DNA of 64,000 bases from positions 1 through 64,000 of the forward strand of contig JAUIMC010000005.1 of the NCBI GenBank assembly GCA_030433215.1, written 5' to 3'. Numbering within the stretch: position 1 is the stretch's first letter; the number at the start of each line of letters is the position of its first letter. This DNA comes from Alphaproteobacteria bacterium (lineage in GTDB: Bacteria > Pseudomonadota > Alphaproteobacteria > Caulobacterales > Parvularculaceae). Below the pieces are notes generated by a model. It was not told where the DNA came from and searched no databases. It saw nothing but the letters and a program-made list of their open reading frames with translations. The translations under genes and the position numbers were made by a program. Shown in pieces: positions 33,515-43,059 of this stretch.

Positions 33515-34294
33515 ATGGCGCATGCGCTGAAGATCGCCGTCCTCGCCGGCAGCACGCTCATTCTTTCCGCCTGCGGCACGGTGACCGTTTCCAACGGCTA
33601 CACTTATTATGGCGAAGGGACGCGCGAGCCGACCATCATCGGCGATCCGCAAAAAACCCGCGTCGCCGTCGAAGCGCAGTCAAACGACAGCAACACTCAT
33701 TTCGACGGCTGGCAATATTCATCCGTGGGCAGCGCCGTGGCGAAGTCCGCATGGGAAGACTACAAGACATCTTTCGGCGCGCTTCCCTGTTCCGTCATCA
33801 ATGTCGCGCCTTACCGCATCGCGCCGGAAGGCGAGGAGCAGACATATACGGGCTGGTATGGCGGCGAAAAGGAATATTGGCGCGCCGATGTCTGCGACGC
33901 GACCTATGAGGTCGCGATTGAGTCGTTTCGCAACGTCGCCGGCCAGAAGCATTTCAAGCCGAACGGCGTGACGCTCGTCGACAAACAGAGGACGCGGAAA
34001 ACCAACCCGGCTCTCTCGCCTGCGCCCGTGACTGCGTCCGCGCCGGCAGCGACGCCCGCGCCCGCCGCGGCGGCCGTTTCCGCGCCTGTGGTCAAACATG
34101 CGTCCGCGCCCCAGCCTGCTTATGAGCCTGCTTCTGTGCCTGTGATGGCGGCGAGCGCCCGGGAAAATCCCGCAGCGCAAGCGGACTCCGGACAGGACCC
34201 ACGGCTGGAGCTGTTGCCCTATAATCTTCGCCGCATCGTCGCCAGCATGCCGAAGGAAGAGCAGGAACTTCACTTCAAGCAATACATCAAATAG
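33515..34294 (+). CDS. Putative lipoprotein, unknown function
   Basis: 259 residues from ATG 33515 with CAGGGGC upstream. The signal peptide ends in LSAC (Cys20). A globular part (about 25-160) holds two more Cys (LPCSVIN and ADVCDATYEV) that could form a disulfide. A Pro/Ala-rich linker (about 165-225) leads to a short charged helix at the end (RIVASMPKEEQELHFKQYIK). This looks like a lipoprotein that reaches across the periplasm. No family is recognised, and there is no operon partner. Confidence 0.75.
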   Translation: MAHALKIAVLAGSTLILSACGTVTVSNGYTYYGEGTREPTIIGDPQKTRVAVEAQSNDSNTHFDGWQYSSVGSAVAKSAWEDYKTSFGALPCSVINVAPYRIAPEGEEQTYTGWYGGEKEYWRADVCDATYEVAIESFRNVAGQKHFKPNGVTLVDKQRTRKTNPALSPAPVTASAPAATPAPAAAAVSAPVVKHASAPQPAYEPASVPVMAASARENPAAQADSGQDPRLELLPYNLRRIVASMPKEEQELHFKQYIK

Positions 34295-34302
34295 CAGGCT
34301 TT

Positions 34303-34335
34303 ATGGCGCGCGGCGCCTCCGGGCGGGCGCGCCAT
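34303..34335. terminator. Hairpin between convergent genes
   Basis: Perfect 9-bp stem ATGGCGCGC with GCGCGCCAT and a 15-nt loop, in the 45-nt gap between the lipoprotein gene and the next convergent gene. It has no clear T-run, so termination is only likely. Confidence 0.45.
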
Positions 34336-34339
34336 TCGC

Positions 34340-35092
34340 CTAATAAGCAATCCAAAATGGCGGCTTTTCATCATAGCACCCATGATTCAGCGCGTACCAC
34401 GCATCAAAGCCTTCCCAATACTCATGCCAGCGCTGAAGGTCCTTTTCATACTGGATTACGGCGGCCTGATAAGTCGCGTAACAGGCGTACATGGCGCGAT
34501 ATTCCGAATAGAGCGGCGAGCGTTCATCCTGAAAAAGGTCGGTCATCAGGAGCGAAATGCTGCGGTCGTTCGACGGCCGGTCGGGGTATGTCGCAAAAGG
34601 CGGCGGCGGATAATCGTATTTCCAGTCTTTTCGGTAATCGATTTCCTTGTACGGCTCTTCCGCCAATCGTAATCGGTCCGGCATGAATATCTGCCTCACA
34701 TAGCGCACCTCCGCCCGGCTCGGCGTTCCGTAGGGAAAGAGATACGCCTTGTGCGCGGCGAAGGCGGCGGCGAGCCCGATGATGAAAACAAGCTGGAACG
34801 CCGCCTCGCCGCGGTTGAGCCCGCGCAGCGCGAGAACGCGCAACAGCCAGACCAGCGCCGTTATGACGATAGCGAGGCCAAGCCACTGGAACGGCGCGCG
34901 AAAATCGAACCAGCCGGAAAGCCAGACGATCGCATATTGGCATTCGACCGTCGGGACCATGCTGAACATGTGCCACAGCCAGTAGACAAAACCGAAACCG
35001 AGAAGAAAGAGCGTGAAAGAGGAGACCGCGAAAGCGGGGTTGAGGCGGCTGCGGCGCCGGCGCGCTATCCAGTTCCTGACCCGCGTCCCCAT
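34340..35092 (-). CDS. Membrane protein of unknown function
   Basis: 250 residues from ATG 35092, which has GGGAGG 6 nt upstream; the 90-codon in-frame extension is rejected. Three hydrophobic segments lie at about 20-40, 65-85 and 100-115, with a basic N-terminus (RRRRSRLN). A long soluble C-terminal half follows, rich in Tyr, Trp, Pro and Asp (KYDYPPPPFATYPDR, EYWEGFDAWYALNHGC). I do not recognise it. The Tyr-rich tail is unusual and may be periplasmic. Confidence 0.65.
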   Translation of the reverse strand: MGTRVRNWIARRRRSRLNPAFAVSSFTLFLLGFGFVYWLWHMFSMVPTVECQYAIVWLSGWFDFRAPFQWLGLAIVITALVWLLRVLALRGLNRGEAAFQLVFIIGLAAAFAAHKAYLFPYGTPSRAEVRYVRQIFMPDRLRLAEEPYKEIDYRKDWKYDYPPPPFATYPDRPSNDRSISLLMTDLFQDERSPLYSEYRAMYACYATYQAAVIQYEKDLQRWHEYWEGFDAWYALNHGCYDEKPPFWIAY

Positions 35093-35125
35093 AACGCCTC
35101 CCTTTTGCAGATATAAGAAACAAAA

Positions 35126-35168
35126 CCGGCCGGACAATATTTTCGGCGGCCCGGCCTTGCCTTTTTTT
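35126..35168. terminator. Terminator-like hairpin inside a divergent gap
   Basis: Stem GGCCGG (35128-35133) with CCGGCC (35151-35156), then TTGCC and seven T on the plus strand. On the minus strand the same stem is followed by TTTTGTTT, 34 nt before the start of the leftward gene. It could be an attenuator or the end of a small RNA. Confidence 0.45.
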
Positions 35169-35227
35169 GAAGTTTCCCTTAAGCCCCGCCCCCTCTCGCA
35201 CATGCGGGACGAACCAAGGAGCAATGG

Positions 35228-35266
35228 ATGAAACTGCGCAACTGCGATTGGCTTATCGCCGTCTGA
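35228..35266 (+). CDS. Possible 12-codon leader ORF
   Basis: ATG with AAGGAG six bases upstream, coding MKLRNCDWLIAV then TGA. It lies 77 nt before the next gene. A 6-bp stem, CCGCCT with AGGCGG (35272-35294), follows it. The good ribosome-binding site is the only evidence. Confidence 0.3.
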   Translation: MKLRNCDWLIAV

Positions 35267-35343
35267 ACGCGCCGCCTCTCTCTTCCGTAGGCGGAGCGGC
35301 AAGACCGCATGCCTGCACCTAGATTTTAGAAGAGAGACATCCG

Positions 35344-36372
35344 ATGACTTTCCAAATTTCATCGACCCCGGCGGCGTTTACGCCGCTTGCCGCGTCGCCG
35401 TTCATGGGCGGAGCCTATGGCTGGCTGACGCCCTATCTCGTTACGCTTGCAGAGCGCAACGCAGCGCTGGCTGCGCGCCTGCTTCGCCTGACGCGGGCGG
35501 AACTGCATTTTATCGCCCTGTGCCTCGCGCTGATGGGCGACAAACGCGACGACGCGGATCATTTCGCGGCCTTTGCGCATGACTATGACCGTCTGCCGCG
35601 CCGGTCCGTGCTCGCCAATCATATCGATCCGGCGGGCCCGGCCTATTCGGCGAAAGTCGTGACGCTCGTTTCGAAGCTCGCCGGCCGGCCATGGCGCCCG
35701 AACGCCTATCGCCGGCTTGCCGCGCTTCATGCCGAGCCCCAGGCGCGCAAGACGCTGAGCCACCTGCCGTCGATTTCAAGGCGCGCAACCTCAATCCTCG
35801 CGCGTCTGCCGGCCGCCTACCGCACGCCGGGCGTTTTGAAGATGGTCCGCAAACGGCGCGATCTGAGCGAGCTTGTGTTCGCCATTGAGATCGTCCGCCG
35901 CGTGCGCGCCGATCTCAACGACCAGCAGATTCTCGCCTCTCTCGAAAAAGCGGATAGCGCGTTCATCCGCGACTGGGTGATGCGCCATTACGAACGCGTC
36001 CCTTTTCCGCCGGCGCCGGTAGGGGCGTTGGTCGTCAATGGCGTCGACGCCTTGCGCCCCCTCGCGAGTTTCGAGGAAATGGCGCAAGCGGCGCGTGAGT
36101 TCGACAACTGCATCCGCACCTGTCTGTGGCGCGTGCTGAAAGGCGATTCCTATTTCTACCGCTACGCGCCCGACGCAGGCGGAAAGGGCGTCGCCATTAT
36201 CGAATTGCGCCGGGCGCCGGTGATCGGCTGGGTCGTCGACGAGGCGCTCGGACCGAAAAACGACGCGATCCGCGGCGCCGACCGTGCAACGATCCTCTCT
36301 GCATTCCGGAAAGCGGGCGTCGGCGCGGCGCCGCAGGCCGTGAACCCGGAAGCCTGGTTCGACCTGCAATGA
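35344..36372 (+). CDS. Conserved-looking protein of unknown function
   Basis: 342 residues, no signal peptide or membrane helix, rich in Ala and Arg. The first two thirds look all-helical. The last third has FDNCIRTCLWRVLKGDSYFYRY followed by VAIIELRRAPVIGWVVDEALG, which recalls the C-terminal part of PcfJ-like proteins, though I would not assign that family without a search. It is monocistronic, with a hairpin after its stop. An upstream 12-codon ORF may belong to its leader. Confidence 0.6.
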   Translation: MTFQISSTPAAFTPLAASPFMGGAYGWLTPYLVTLAERNAALAARLLRLTRAELHFIALCLALMGDKRDDADHFAAFAHDYDRLPRRSVLANHIDPAGPAYSAKVVTLVSKLAGRPWRPNAYRRLAALHAEPQARKTLSHLPSISRRATSILARLPAAYRTPGVLKMVRKRRDLSELVFAIEIVRRVRADLNDQQILASLEKADSAFIRDWVMRHYERVPFPPAPVGALVVNGVDALRPLASFEEMAQAAREFDNCIRTCLWRVLKGDSYFYRYAPDAGGKGVAIIELRRAPVIGWVVDEALGPKNDAIRGADRATILSAFRKAGVGAAPQAVNPEAWFDLQ

Positions 36373-36376
36373 CAGG

Positions 36377-36408
36377 AAGGGCGCGTTTTCAGTGAAGACG
36401 CGCCCTTT
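36377..36408 (+). terminator. Hairpin terminator
   Basis: Perfect 10-bp stem AAGGGCGCGT with ACGCGCCCTT, 4 nt after the preceding stop, with only a short T-run. It separates the unknown gene from mtfA. Confidence 0.55.
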
Positions 36409-36458
36409 CCGCGCGGCCATGCTGGACATCCCCGCCCCGCGCCCCATATTCCGGGCTC

Positions 36459-37274
36459 ATGAATATGTTTCTCATCATCCTTGTCGCGGGCGCCGGGCTT
36501 CTCGCCGGCGGCTACTGGGCGTGGAAGCGCCGCCGGACCGAAGCGCTTATGGCCGCGCCCCTGCCCGCCGAGCATCGCAAGATCCTGCGCGCGAAGGTGC
36601 CGATCTATTCCGCGCTGCCCCATGAGATGCGAAAGCGCCTCGACGGGCTCATCAACCGCTTTCTCGCGGAGAAGAAATTCTACGGCGCCGGCGGGCTCGA
36701 CTTAACGGAGGAAATGCGCGTCGTCATCGCGGCGCAGGCCTGTCTCCTGCTCGTCAACAAGGAGAACCGCTGGTATTCGACGCTCGACACCATCCATGTC
36801 TATCCCGCCGCCTTCACGAGCCAGATGACGCGCGCCGAAGGTCATGTGCATACGGAGCATCGTCCGGCGCGCGCCGGGGAAAGCTGGGCGCGCGGGCCCG
36901 TCATCCTTTCCTGGGACCAAGCTTCCTATGGCGCCTTCGCCGCCCATGACGGGCATAATGTGGTGTTTCACGAATTCGCCCACCAGCTCGACAATGAGAC
37001 CGGCGTCACCGACGGCTCGCCCCTGCTCGACAAGGATCAGAGCGCCTCGCGCTGGGCGCGCGTTTTCCGCGCAGCCTATAAGCGTCTGCGCGAGGATGCG
37101 GCGGCGGGACGCGCCAACGCGCTCGATCCTTACGGCGCAACCAATCCGGCGGAGTTTTTCGCCGTGGCGACGGAAGTCTTTTTCGAACAGCCGAAGAAAT
37201 TACGGGACGCCGAACCCGAGCTATACGAGGAAATGGCGCAATATTACCGCCTCGATACGGCGGACTGGGTTTAG
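36459..37274 (+). CDS. mtfA: MtfA-family zinc metallopeptidase (M90)
   Basis: 271 residues. One N-terminal membrane helix (about 3-22) is followed by the peptidase with the zinc motif HEFAH (171-175) in VVFHEFAHQLDNETG. The third ligand is probably the Glu in FAVATEVFFEQP. E. coli MtfA binds the repressor Mlc and so affects the glucose PTS, and has aminopeptidase activity. Whether this organism has Mlc is not visible, so only the peptidase role is well supported. The membrane anchor is common in alphaproteobacterial members. Confidence 0.9.
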   Translation: MNMFLIILVAGAGLLAGGYWAWKRRRTEALMAAPLPAEHRKILRAKVPIYSALPHEMRKRLDGLINRFLAEKKFYGAGGLDLTEEMRVVIAAQACLLLVNKENRWYSTLDTIHVYPAAFTSQMTRAEGHVHTEHRPARAGESWARGPVILSWDQASYGAFAAHDGHNVVFHEFAHQLDNETGVTDGSPLLDKDQSASRWARVFRAAYKRLREDAAAGRANALDPYGATNPAEFFAVATEVFFEQPKKLRDAEPELYEEMAQYYRLDTADWV

Positions 37275-37296
37275 CCTCTCCGCGCGGCGCACACGT

Positions 37297-37797
37297 CTAG
37301 AACGGAACGTCGTCGGCGTCGATATGAGACGTCGAGCCGTCTTCCTTGATGAGCACGGCCGTGGTCATCTTGTTGGTCTTGTCATCCATGCGCGCCTGAT
37401 ATTGCTCGGACACTGTGACGCCGCGCACGGCCCGAAGGCCCTGGCGCCATTCCTGCGCCTCTACCCGGCGGTGCCAGGCATAGGCCTGGTCGAAGGGAAT
37501 ACCGCAATAATGGTTCATGAAAAGCGCGCAGAGATTGGCGTTCTGCGCCGGATGCGGGCCGCCCGCCTCTTTCAGGGTCGGCCAGAACTTTTCCTTGTCC
37601 TTCTTCTTCTGGCGGCGCTCGAACTCATCCGTGCAGGAATGATAACCGACCATGCGCATATAACGGCAATAGGCGATATTGAGCGTCGGACAAAGCTCGG
37701 GGATCAGCCCGAAAACCTCGAGCTCGGCTTCGCTGACGCTATCGAAATCGAGCGGGCTGCGCTCATATTCGCTTTTCAGAATAGTAACGTCGGTCAT
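37297..37797 (-). CDS. Hypothetical cytoplasmic protein
   Basis: 166 residues from ATG 37797; the 16-codon extension is Arg-rich and rejected. It has no signal or membrane segment. Five Cys are spread through the middle (LCPTLN, AYCRYM, HSCTDE, NLCALF, HYCGIP), which may point to a metal or redox site. I do not recognise it. It is convergent with mtfA and 52 nt upstream of the start of no partner; lpdA lies beyond it on the same strand after 68 nt. Confidence 0.6.
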   Translation of the reverse strand: MTDVTILKSEYERSPLDFDSVSEAELEVFGLIPELCPTLNIAYCRYMRMVGYHSCTDEFERRQKKKDKEKFWPTLKEAGGPHPAQNANLCALFMNHYCGIPFDQAYAWHRRVEAQEWRQGLRAVRGVTVSEQYQARMDDKTNKMTTAVLIKEDGSTSHIDADDVPF

Positions 37798-37865
37798 GGC
37801 CGGCCTCCCGCGGCCATCATCACAAGACCGGCGGCCGGCTGGCAAGCCCGGCTTTTCCCCGACGG

Positions 37866-39254
37866 CTAGATGTGAAGCGCGTGGCCGAGGGTGCGCAGCG
37901 CCGCTTCCTGGAACGCCTCGCCTAGCGTCGGGTGGGCGTGGATCGTGCCCGCAACATCGTCGAGCGTGGCGCCCATTTCGATGGCGAGCCCGAACGCGGT
38001 CGACAGCTCGGAGACGCCCCTGCCCGCGGCCTGAACGCCCAGCACCAGCTTGTTATCCTTGCGTGCAACGATGCGGATAAACCCGTCTTCGGCCTCCATG
38101 GACATGGCGCGGCCATTCGCGGAGAAGGGAAAGTTCTGGCTGATGATGTCGTGGCCGGCCTCTTTCGCTTCGTCGGGCGACAACCCCACGGACACGATTT
38201 CCGGATCGGTGAAGCAGACGGCGGGGATCGCGCGCTTGTCCCAGCGGCGGTTTTCGCCCGCAATGATCTCCGCCACCATTTCGCCTTGCGCCATGGCGCG
38301 GTGCGCCAGCATGGGCTCGCCGGTGACGTCGCCGATGGCGTAGATCCCGGTCATGGAGGTTTTGCACTTGTCGTCGATCTTCACGAACTTGCCGTCCATA
38401 TCGAGGACGAGATTGTCGCGGCCCCAGCCTTCGGTTTTCGGGGCCCTGCCCACCGTGACGAGAATTGTGTCGGCCTTCACGGTCTCGGCCTTGCCGTCCG
38501 CGGTTTCGATGTCGAGGCCTTTTTTCGACGCGCCTTTCGCTTTTGCGCCGAGCAGCACCTCGACGCCGAGGCGTTTTAGCGTTTTCTCGACGGGGCGCGT
38601 CAGCTCCTTGTCGTAAAGGGGCAGGATCTTGTCCATGGCCTCGACCACCGTGACTTTGGTCCCGAGTTTCGCAAAAGCGATGCCAAGCTCGAGGCCGATA
38701 TAGCCGGCGCCAACCACCGCGAGCGTTTTCGGCGGCGCCTCGAGCGACAGGGCTTCGGTCGAGGAAATGACATTATCGCCGAATTTCAGGAACGGCAGCT
38801 CCACCGGAACCGATCCCGTGGCGATGATGATGTTGTCCGCGCGGATGCGCACGTCTTCGTCGCCGCCGGTGACCTCCACCGTCTTGCCGTCCACGAAAGA
38901 CGCCCAACCGGCAACAGAGCGCACCTTGTTTTTCTTCAAAAGCCCGCCGACGCCGCCGGTAAGGCGTTTGACGATGCCGTCTTTCCATTGAAGCGTCTTG
39001 GCGAAATCGATCTCCGGCTTGCCGGTCTTGACGCCGATGGCGCTGTCGCCGGCGAAATGCGCAGCCTTTTCGAACTCGTCGGCGGCATGGATGATCGCCT
39101 TCGACGGAATGCAGCCCACATTGAGGCAGGTGCCGCCGTGATACTGGCCTTCGACGATCACGGTATCGAGGCCCAGTTGCCCCGCGCGGATCGCGGCGAC
39201 GTAACCGCCGGGGCCGGCGCCAATCACCAGGACTTTACAACTCAGGTCTTCCAT
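37866..39254 (-). CDS. lpdA: Dihydrolipoyl dehydrogenase (E3)
   Basis: 462 residues from ATG 39254; an upstream TTG at 39266 is also open. The FAD motif is GAGPGG (12-17) and the redox-active disulfide is Cys43/Cys48 (GGTCLNVGC). The NAD site is VVGAGYIGLELG, and the C-terminal dimer interface carries the catalytic HAHPTLGEAFQEA. It reoxidises dihydrolipoamide for the branched-chain 2-oxoacid dehydrogenase encoded just upstream, and is the last gene of that operon. Confidence 0.95.
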   Translation of the reverse strand: MEDLSCKVLVIGAGPGGYVAAIRAGQLGLDTVIVEGQYHGGTCLNVGCIPSKAIIHAADEFEKAAHFAGDSAIGVKTGKPEIDFAKTLQWKDGIVKRLTGGVGGLLKKNKVRSVAGWASFVDGKTVEVTGGDEDVRIRADNIIIATGSVPVELPFLKFGDNVISSTEALSLEAPPKTLAVVGAGYIGLELGIAFAKLGTKVTVVEAMDKILPLYDKELTRPVEKTLKRLGVEVLLGAKAKGASKKGLDIETADGKAETVKADTILVTVGRAPKTEGWGRDNLVLDMDGKFVKIDDKCKTSMTGIYAIGDVTGEPMLAHRAMAQGEMVAEIIAGENRRWDKRAIPAVCFTDPEIVSVGLSPDEAKEAGHDIISQNFPFSANGRAMSMEAEDGFIRIVARKDNKLVLGVQAAGRGVSELSTAFGLAIEMGATLDDVAGTIHAHPTLGEAFQEAALRTLGHALHI

Positions 39255-39303
39255 ATGCTCATTCAATCCGTATTCGAATATTTGATTGGGGCCCTAACCC
39301 CAA

Positions 39304-40617
39304 TCAATCGATAAAAATCATCGCCGGGTTTTCCAGCAGTGACTTGATCCGCTGCACGAAGACCGCCGCGTCCCAGCCGTCGATGACGCGGTGATCGAAG
39401 CTCGACGACAGGTTCATGATCTTGCGCGGTGTGAATTCCGAGCCGTTCCAGCGCGGCAGCACCTGCATCTTGTTGACGCCGACAATCGCGACTTCCGGGT
39501 GGTTGATCACCGGCGTCGTGACGATGCCGCCCATGGCGCCGAGCGAGGTGATGGTGATGGTCGAGCCCGAAAGCTCCTCGCGCGAGGCCTTGCCGTCTTT
39601 CGCGGCTTCGGAAAGCCGCGCGACTTCCGCGGCGCAATCCCAGAGATCGCGCGCCTCGGCGTGTTTGACGACCGGCACCATGAGGCCGTTCGGGGTCTGC
39701 GCCGCGACGCCGATATGGACGCCGCCATATTGATGAATGACCGCCGCGTCGTCGTCATAGATGGCGTTCAGATGCGGCTGTTCGCCGACCGCTTTCACCA
39801 TGGCGCGCATCAGGAACGGCAGCAGCGTCAGTTTCGGCCGGTCTTCCCGGCGCGTCTTGTTAAGCTCGGCGCGCAGGTCTTCGAGCGCCGTCATGTCGAC
39901 CTCGTCCACATAGGTGATGGGAACGATCCGGTCGTTCGCGGCTTCCATTTTCTCCGCGATCTTGCGGCGAAGCCCGCGCACCGGCACGTCGGTGACGGAG
40001 GTGTTGCGGCGCAGCCCCGCGCCCGGCGCAGAAGCCGCCGCGCCGCCGCTTTCGAAAAACGCGTCAAGATCTTCATGGCTGATGCGCCCCGCAGGGCCCG
40101 ATCCCGGCACGCGGCGCAAATCGACGCCGGCGTCCGCAGCGCGCTTGCGGACCGCAGGCGACGCCAGCGGCTTTTCGCCTTCCGCGCGCGGCATGGCCGA
40201 GACAGGCGCAGCGGCGGCGCCGTTCGTCTTCGGCTTTTCCGCTTTCGGCGCGGGTTTTTCTTCCTTCTTCTCCGGCTTCGGCTCGGACTTCGGTTCTGGC
40301 GCTTTTTCCGCCTTCTTCTCTGCCGGTTTTGCGTCTTCCTTGGGCGCTTCCTCGCCCGGCTTCACATTGCCGGCGCCGTCGACCTCAAGGCGCACCAAGG
40401 GCGACCCGACGGCGAGCACGTCGCCGGGTTCGCCGCCGCGCCACAGGATCTTGCCTTCCACGGGCGAGGGGATTTCCACCGTCGCCTTGTCGGTCATGAC
40501 CGATGCGATGACCTCATCCTCGCGCACATTGGCGCCGATATCGGCCATCCACTCCACGAGTTCGGCTTCGGCGACGCCTTCGCCCACATCGGGAAGCTTG
40601 ATTACATGTTCGCCCAT
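39304..40617 (-). CDS. bkdB: Branched-chain 2-oxoacid dehydrogenase E2 (dihydrolipoamide acyltransferase)
   Basis: 437 residues. One lipoyl domain carries the lipoylated Lys44 (VMTDKATVEIP). A Lys/Glu/Pro/Ala-rich linker (about 85-155) leads to the E3-binding domain (ASPAVRKRAADAGVDLRRV). The acyltransferase core ends with the catalytic FDHRVIDGWDAAVFV. It moves the acyl group to CoA. Its start ATG overlaps the E1 beta stop by one base (TGATG). The order E1a-E1b-E2-E3 matches bkd operons. Confidence 0.93.
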   Translation of the reverse strand: MGEHVIKLPDVGEGVAEAELVEWMADIGANVREDEVIASVMTDKATVEIPSPVEGKILWRGGEPGDVLAVGSPLVRLEVDGAGNVKPGEEAPKEDAKPAEKKAEKAPEPKSEPKPEKKEEKPAPKAEKPKTNGAAAAPVSAMPRAEGEKPLASPAVRKRAADAGVDLRRVPGSGPAGRISHEDLDAFFESGGAAASAPGAGLRRNTSVTDVPVRGLRRKIAEKMEAANDRIVPITYVDEVDMTALEDLRAELNKTRREDRPKLTLLPFLMRAMVKAVGEQPHLNAIYDDDAAVIHQYGGVHIGVAAQTPNGLMVPVVKHAEARDLWDCAAEVARLSEAAKDGKASREELSGSTITITSLGAMGGIVTTPVINHPEVAIVGVNKMQVLPRWNGSEFTPRKIMNLSSSFDHRVIDGWDAAVFVQRIKSLLENPAMIFID

Positions 40618-41579
40618 CAGGCTTTCTCCATGACTTTCTTCAAGGCCGCGCCGACGCGGGCGGGCCCCGGAAAATAATCCCATTCATGCGCATGCGGGTA
40701 AGGCGTGTCCCAGCCCGTCACCCGCACCACCGGGGATTCCAGATGATAGAAACAGTTCTCGGCGACGATCGCCGCGAGCTCGGCGCCGTAGCCACAGGTT
40801 CTGGTCGCCTCATGCACGATGACGCAGCGCCCGGTCTTCTGCACCGACTTTTCGATGGCTTCCATGTCGAGCGGCAGCAGCGTGCGCAAATCGATGATTT
40901 CCGCATCGACGCCGGCTTCTTCGGCCGCCGCTTCGGCGACATAGACCATGGTGCCGTAGACGAGCATGGTGACCTCGGCGCCTTCGCGCCTGATCGCCGC
41001 CTTGCCGAGGGGCACCGGGCGGTCGTGATGGCCGTCAAAGGGACCGTTATAAAGACGCTTCGGCTCGAGGAACATCACCGGGTCTTCGTCTTCAATCGAA
41101 GCGATCAGGAGCCCCTTGGCGTCGTAAGGATTGGACGGGATCACCGTTTTGATGCCGGAGACATGGGCGAACAGGGCTTCGGGGCTTTGCGAGTGCGTCT
41201 GGCCGCCGAAAATCCCGCCGCCCGTGGGCATCCTGACCACCATGGGCACGGTGAAGTCGTTGTTGGAACGGTAGCGGATGCGTGAGGCTTCCTGGGTGAT
41301 CTGGTCGTAGCCCGGATACATATAATCCGCGAACTGAATTTCGGCGCAGGGGCGAAGGCCATAGGTCGCCATGCCGATGGCCGCGCCGATGATCCCGCTT
41401 TCGCTGATCGGCGTGTCGAAACAGCGATGCTTGCCGTATTTTTCCTGCAAGCCTTGCGTGCAGCGGAAGACGCCGCCGAAAAAACCCACATCCTCGCCGA
41501 AGACGACGACATTGTCGTCGCGCGCCATGGAGACGTCCATGGCGGAGCGGATCGCCTGGATCATGGTCATGCGCGCCAT
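40617..41579 (-). CDS. bkdA2: Branched-chain 2-oxoacid dehydrogenase E1 beta
   Basis: 320 residues from ATG 41579, one base after the E1 alpha stop. It has the transketolase central and C-terminal domains: FGEDVGFFGGVFRCT, EIQFADYMYPGYDQI, RMPTGGGIFGGQTHSQSPE and the C-terminal DLRTLLPLD...IVHEATRTCGYGAE. With E1 alpha it decarboxylates the 2-oxo acids of valine, leucine and isoleucine. The RMPTGGG-GGQTHSQ segment is typical of the branched-chain type. Confidence 0.93.
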   Translation of the reverse strand: MARMTMIQAIRSAMDVSMARDDNVVVFGEDVGFFGGVFRCTQGLQEKYGKHRCFDTPISESGIIGAAIGMATYGLRPCAEIQFADYMYPGYDQITQEASRIRYRSNNDFTVPMVVRMPTGGGIFGGQTHSQSPEALFAHVSGIKTVIPSNPYDAKGLLIASIEDEDPVMFLEPKRLYNGPFDGHHDRPVPLGKAAIRREGAEVTMLVYGTMVYVAEAAAEEAGVDAEIIDLRTLLPLDMEAIEKSVQKTGRCVIVHEATRTCGYGAELAAIVAENCFYHLESPVVRVTGWDTPYPHAHEWDYFPGPARVGAALKKVMEKA

Positions 41580-41580
41580 C

Positions 41581-42837
<1,257 letters not shown>

Positions 42838-43059
42838 CTATATAGGCAAGGCGTGGATAGAGCGTTACGCCTCGAAATCAGCCTTGTTTTGCAGGGATTT
42901 AGCCCGCCGGCCCGGGACCGCGCAATGGCGGCGCGTTACAATCGCGAAAAATGGCCGGGCGGTGTTTTCTGGCGAGCCCTGGGGGTCGAATCTGCCAGAG
43001 ATGACTTTGCGCGTAGCAGAAAATTCAAGCCGCTGACTCGCTGAAATCCGCGCCGGACG

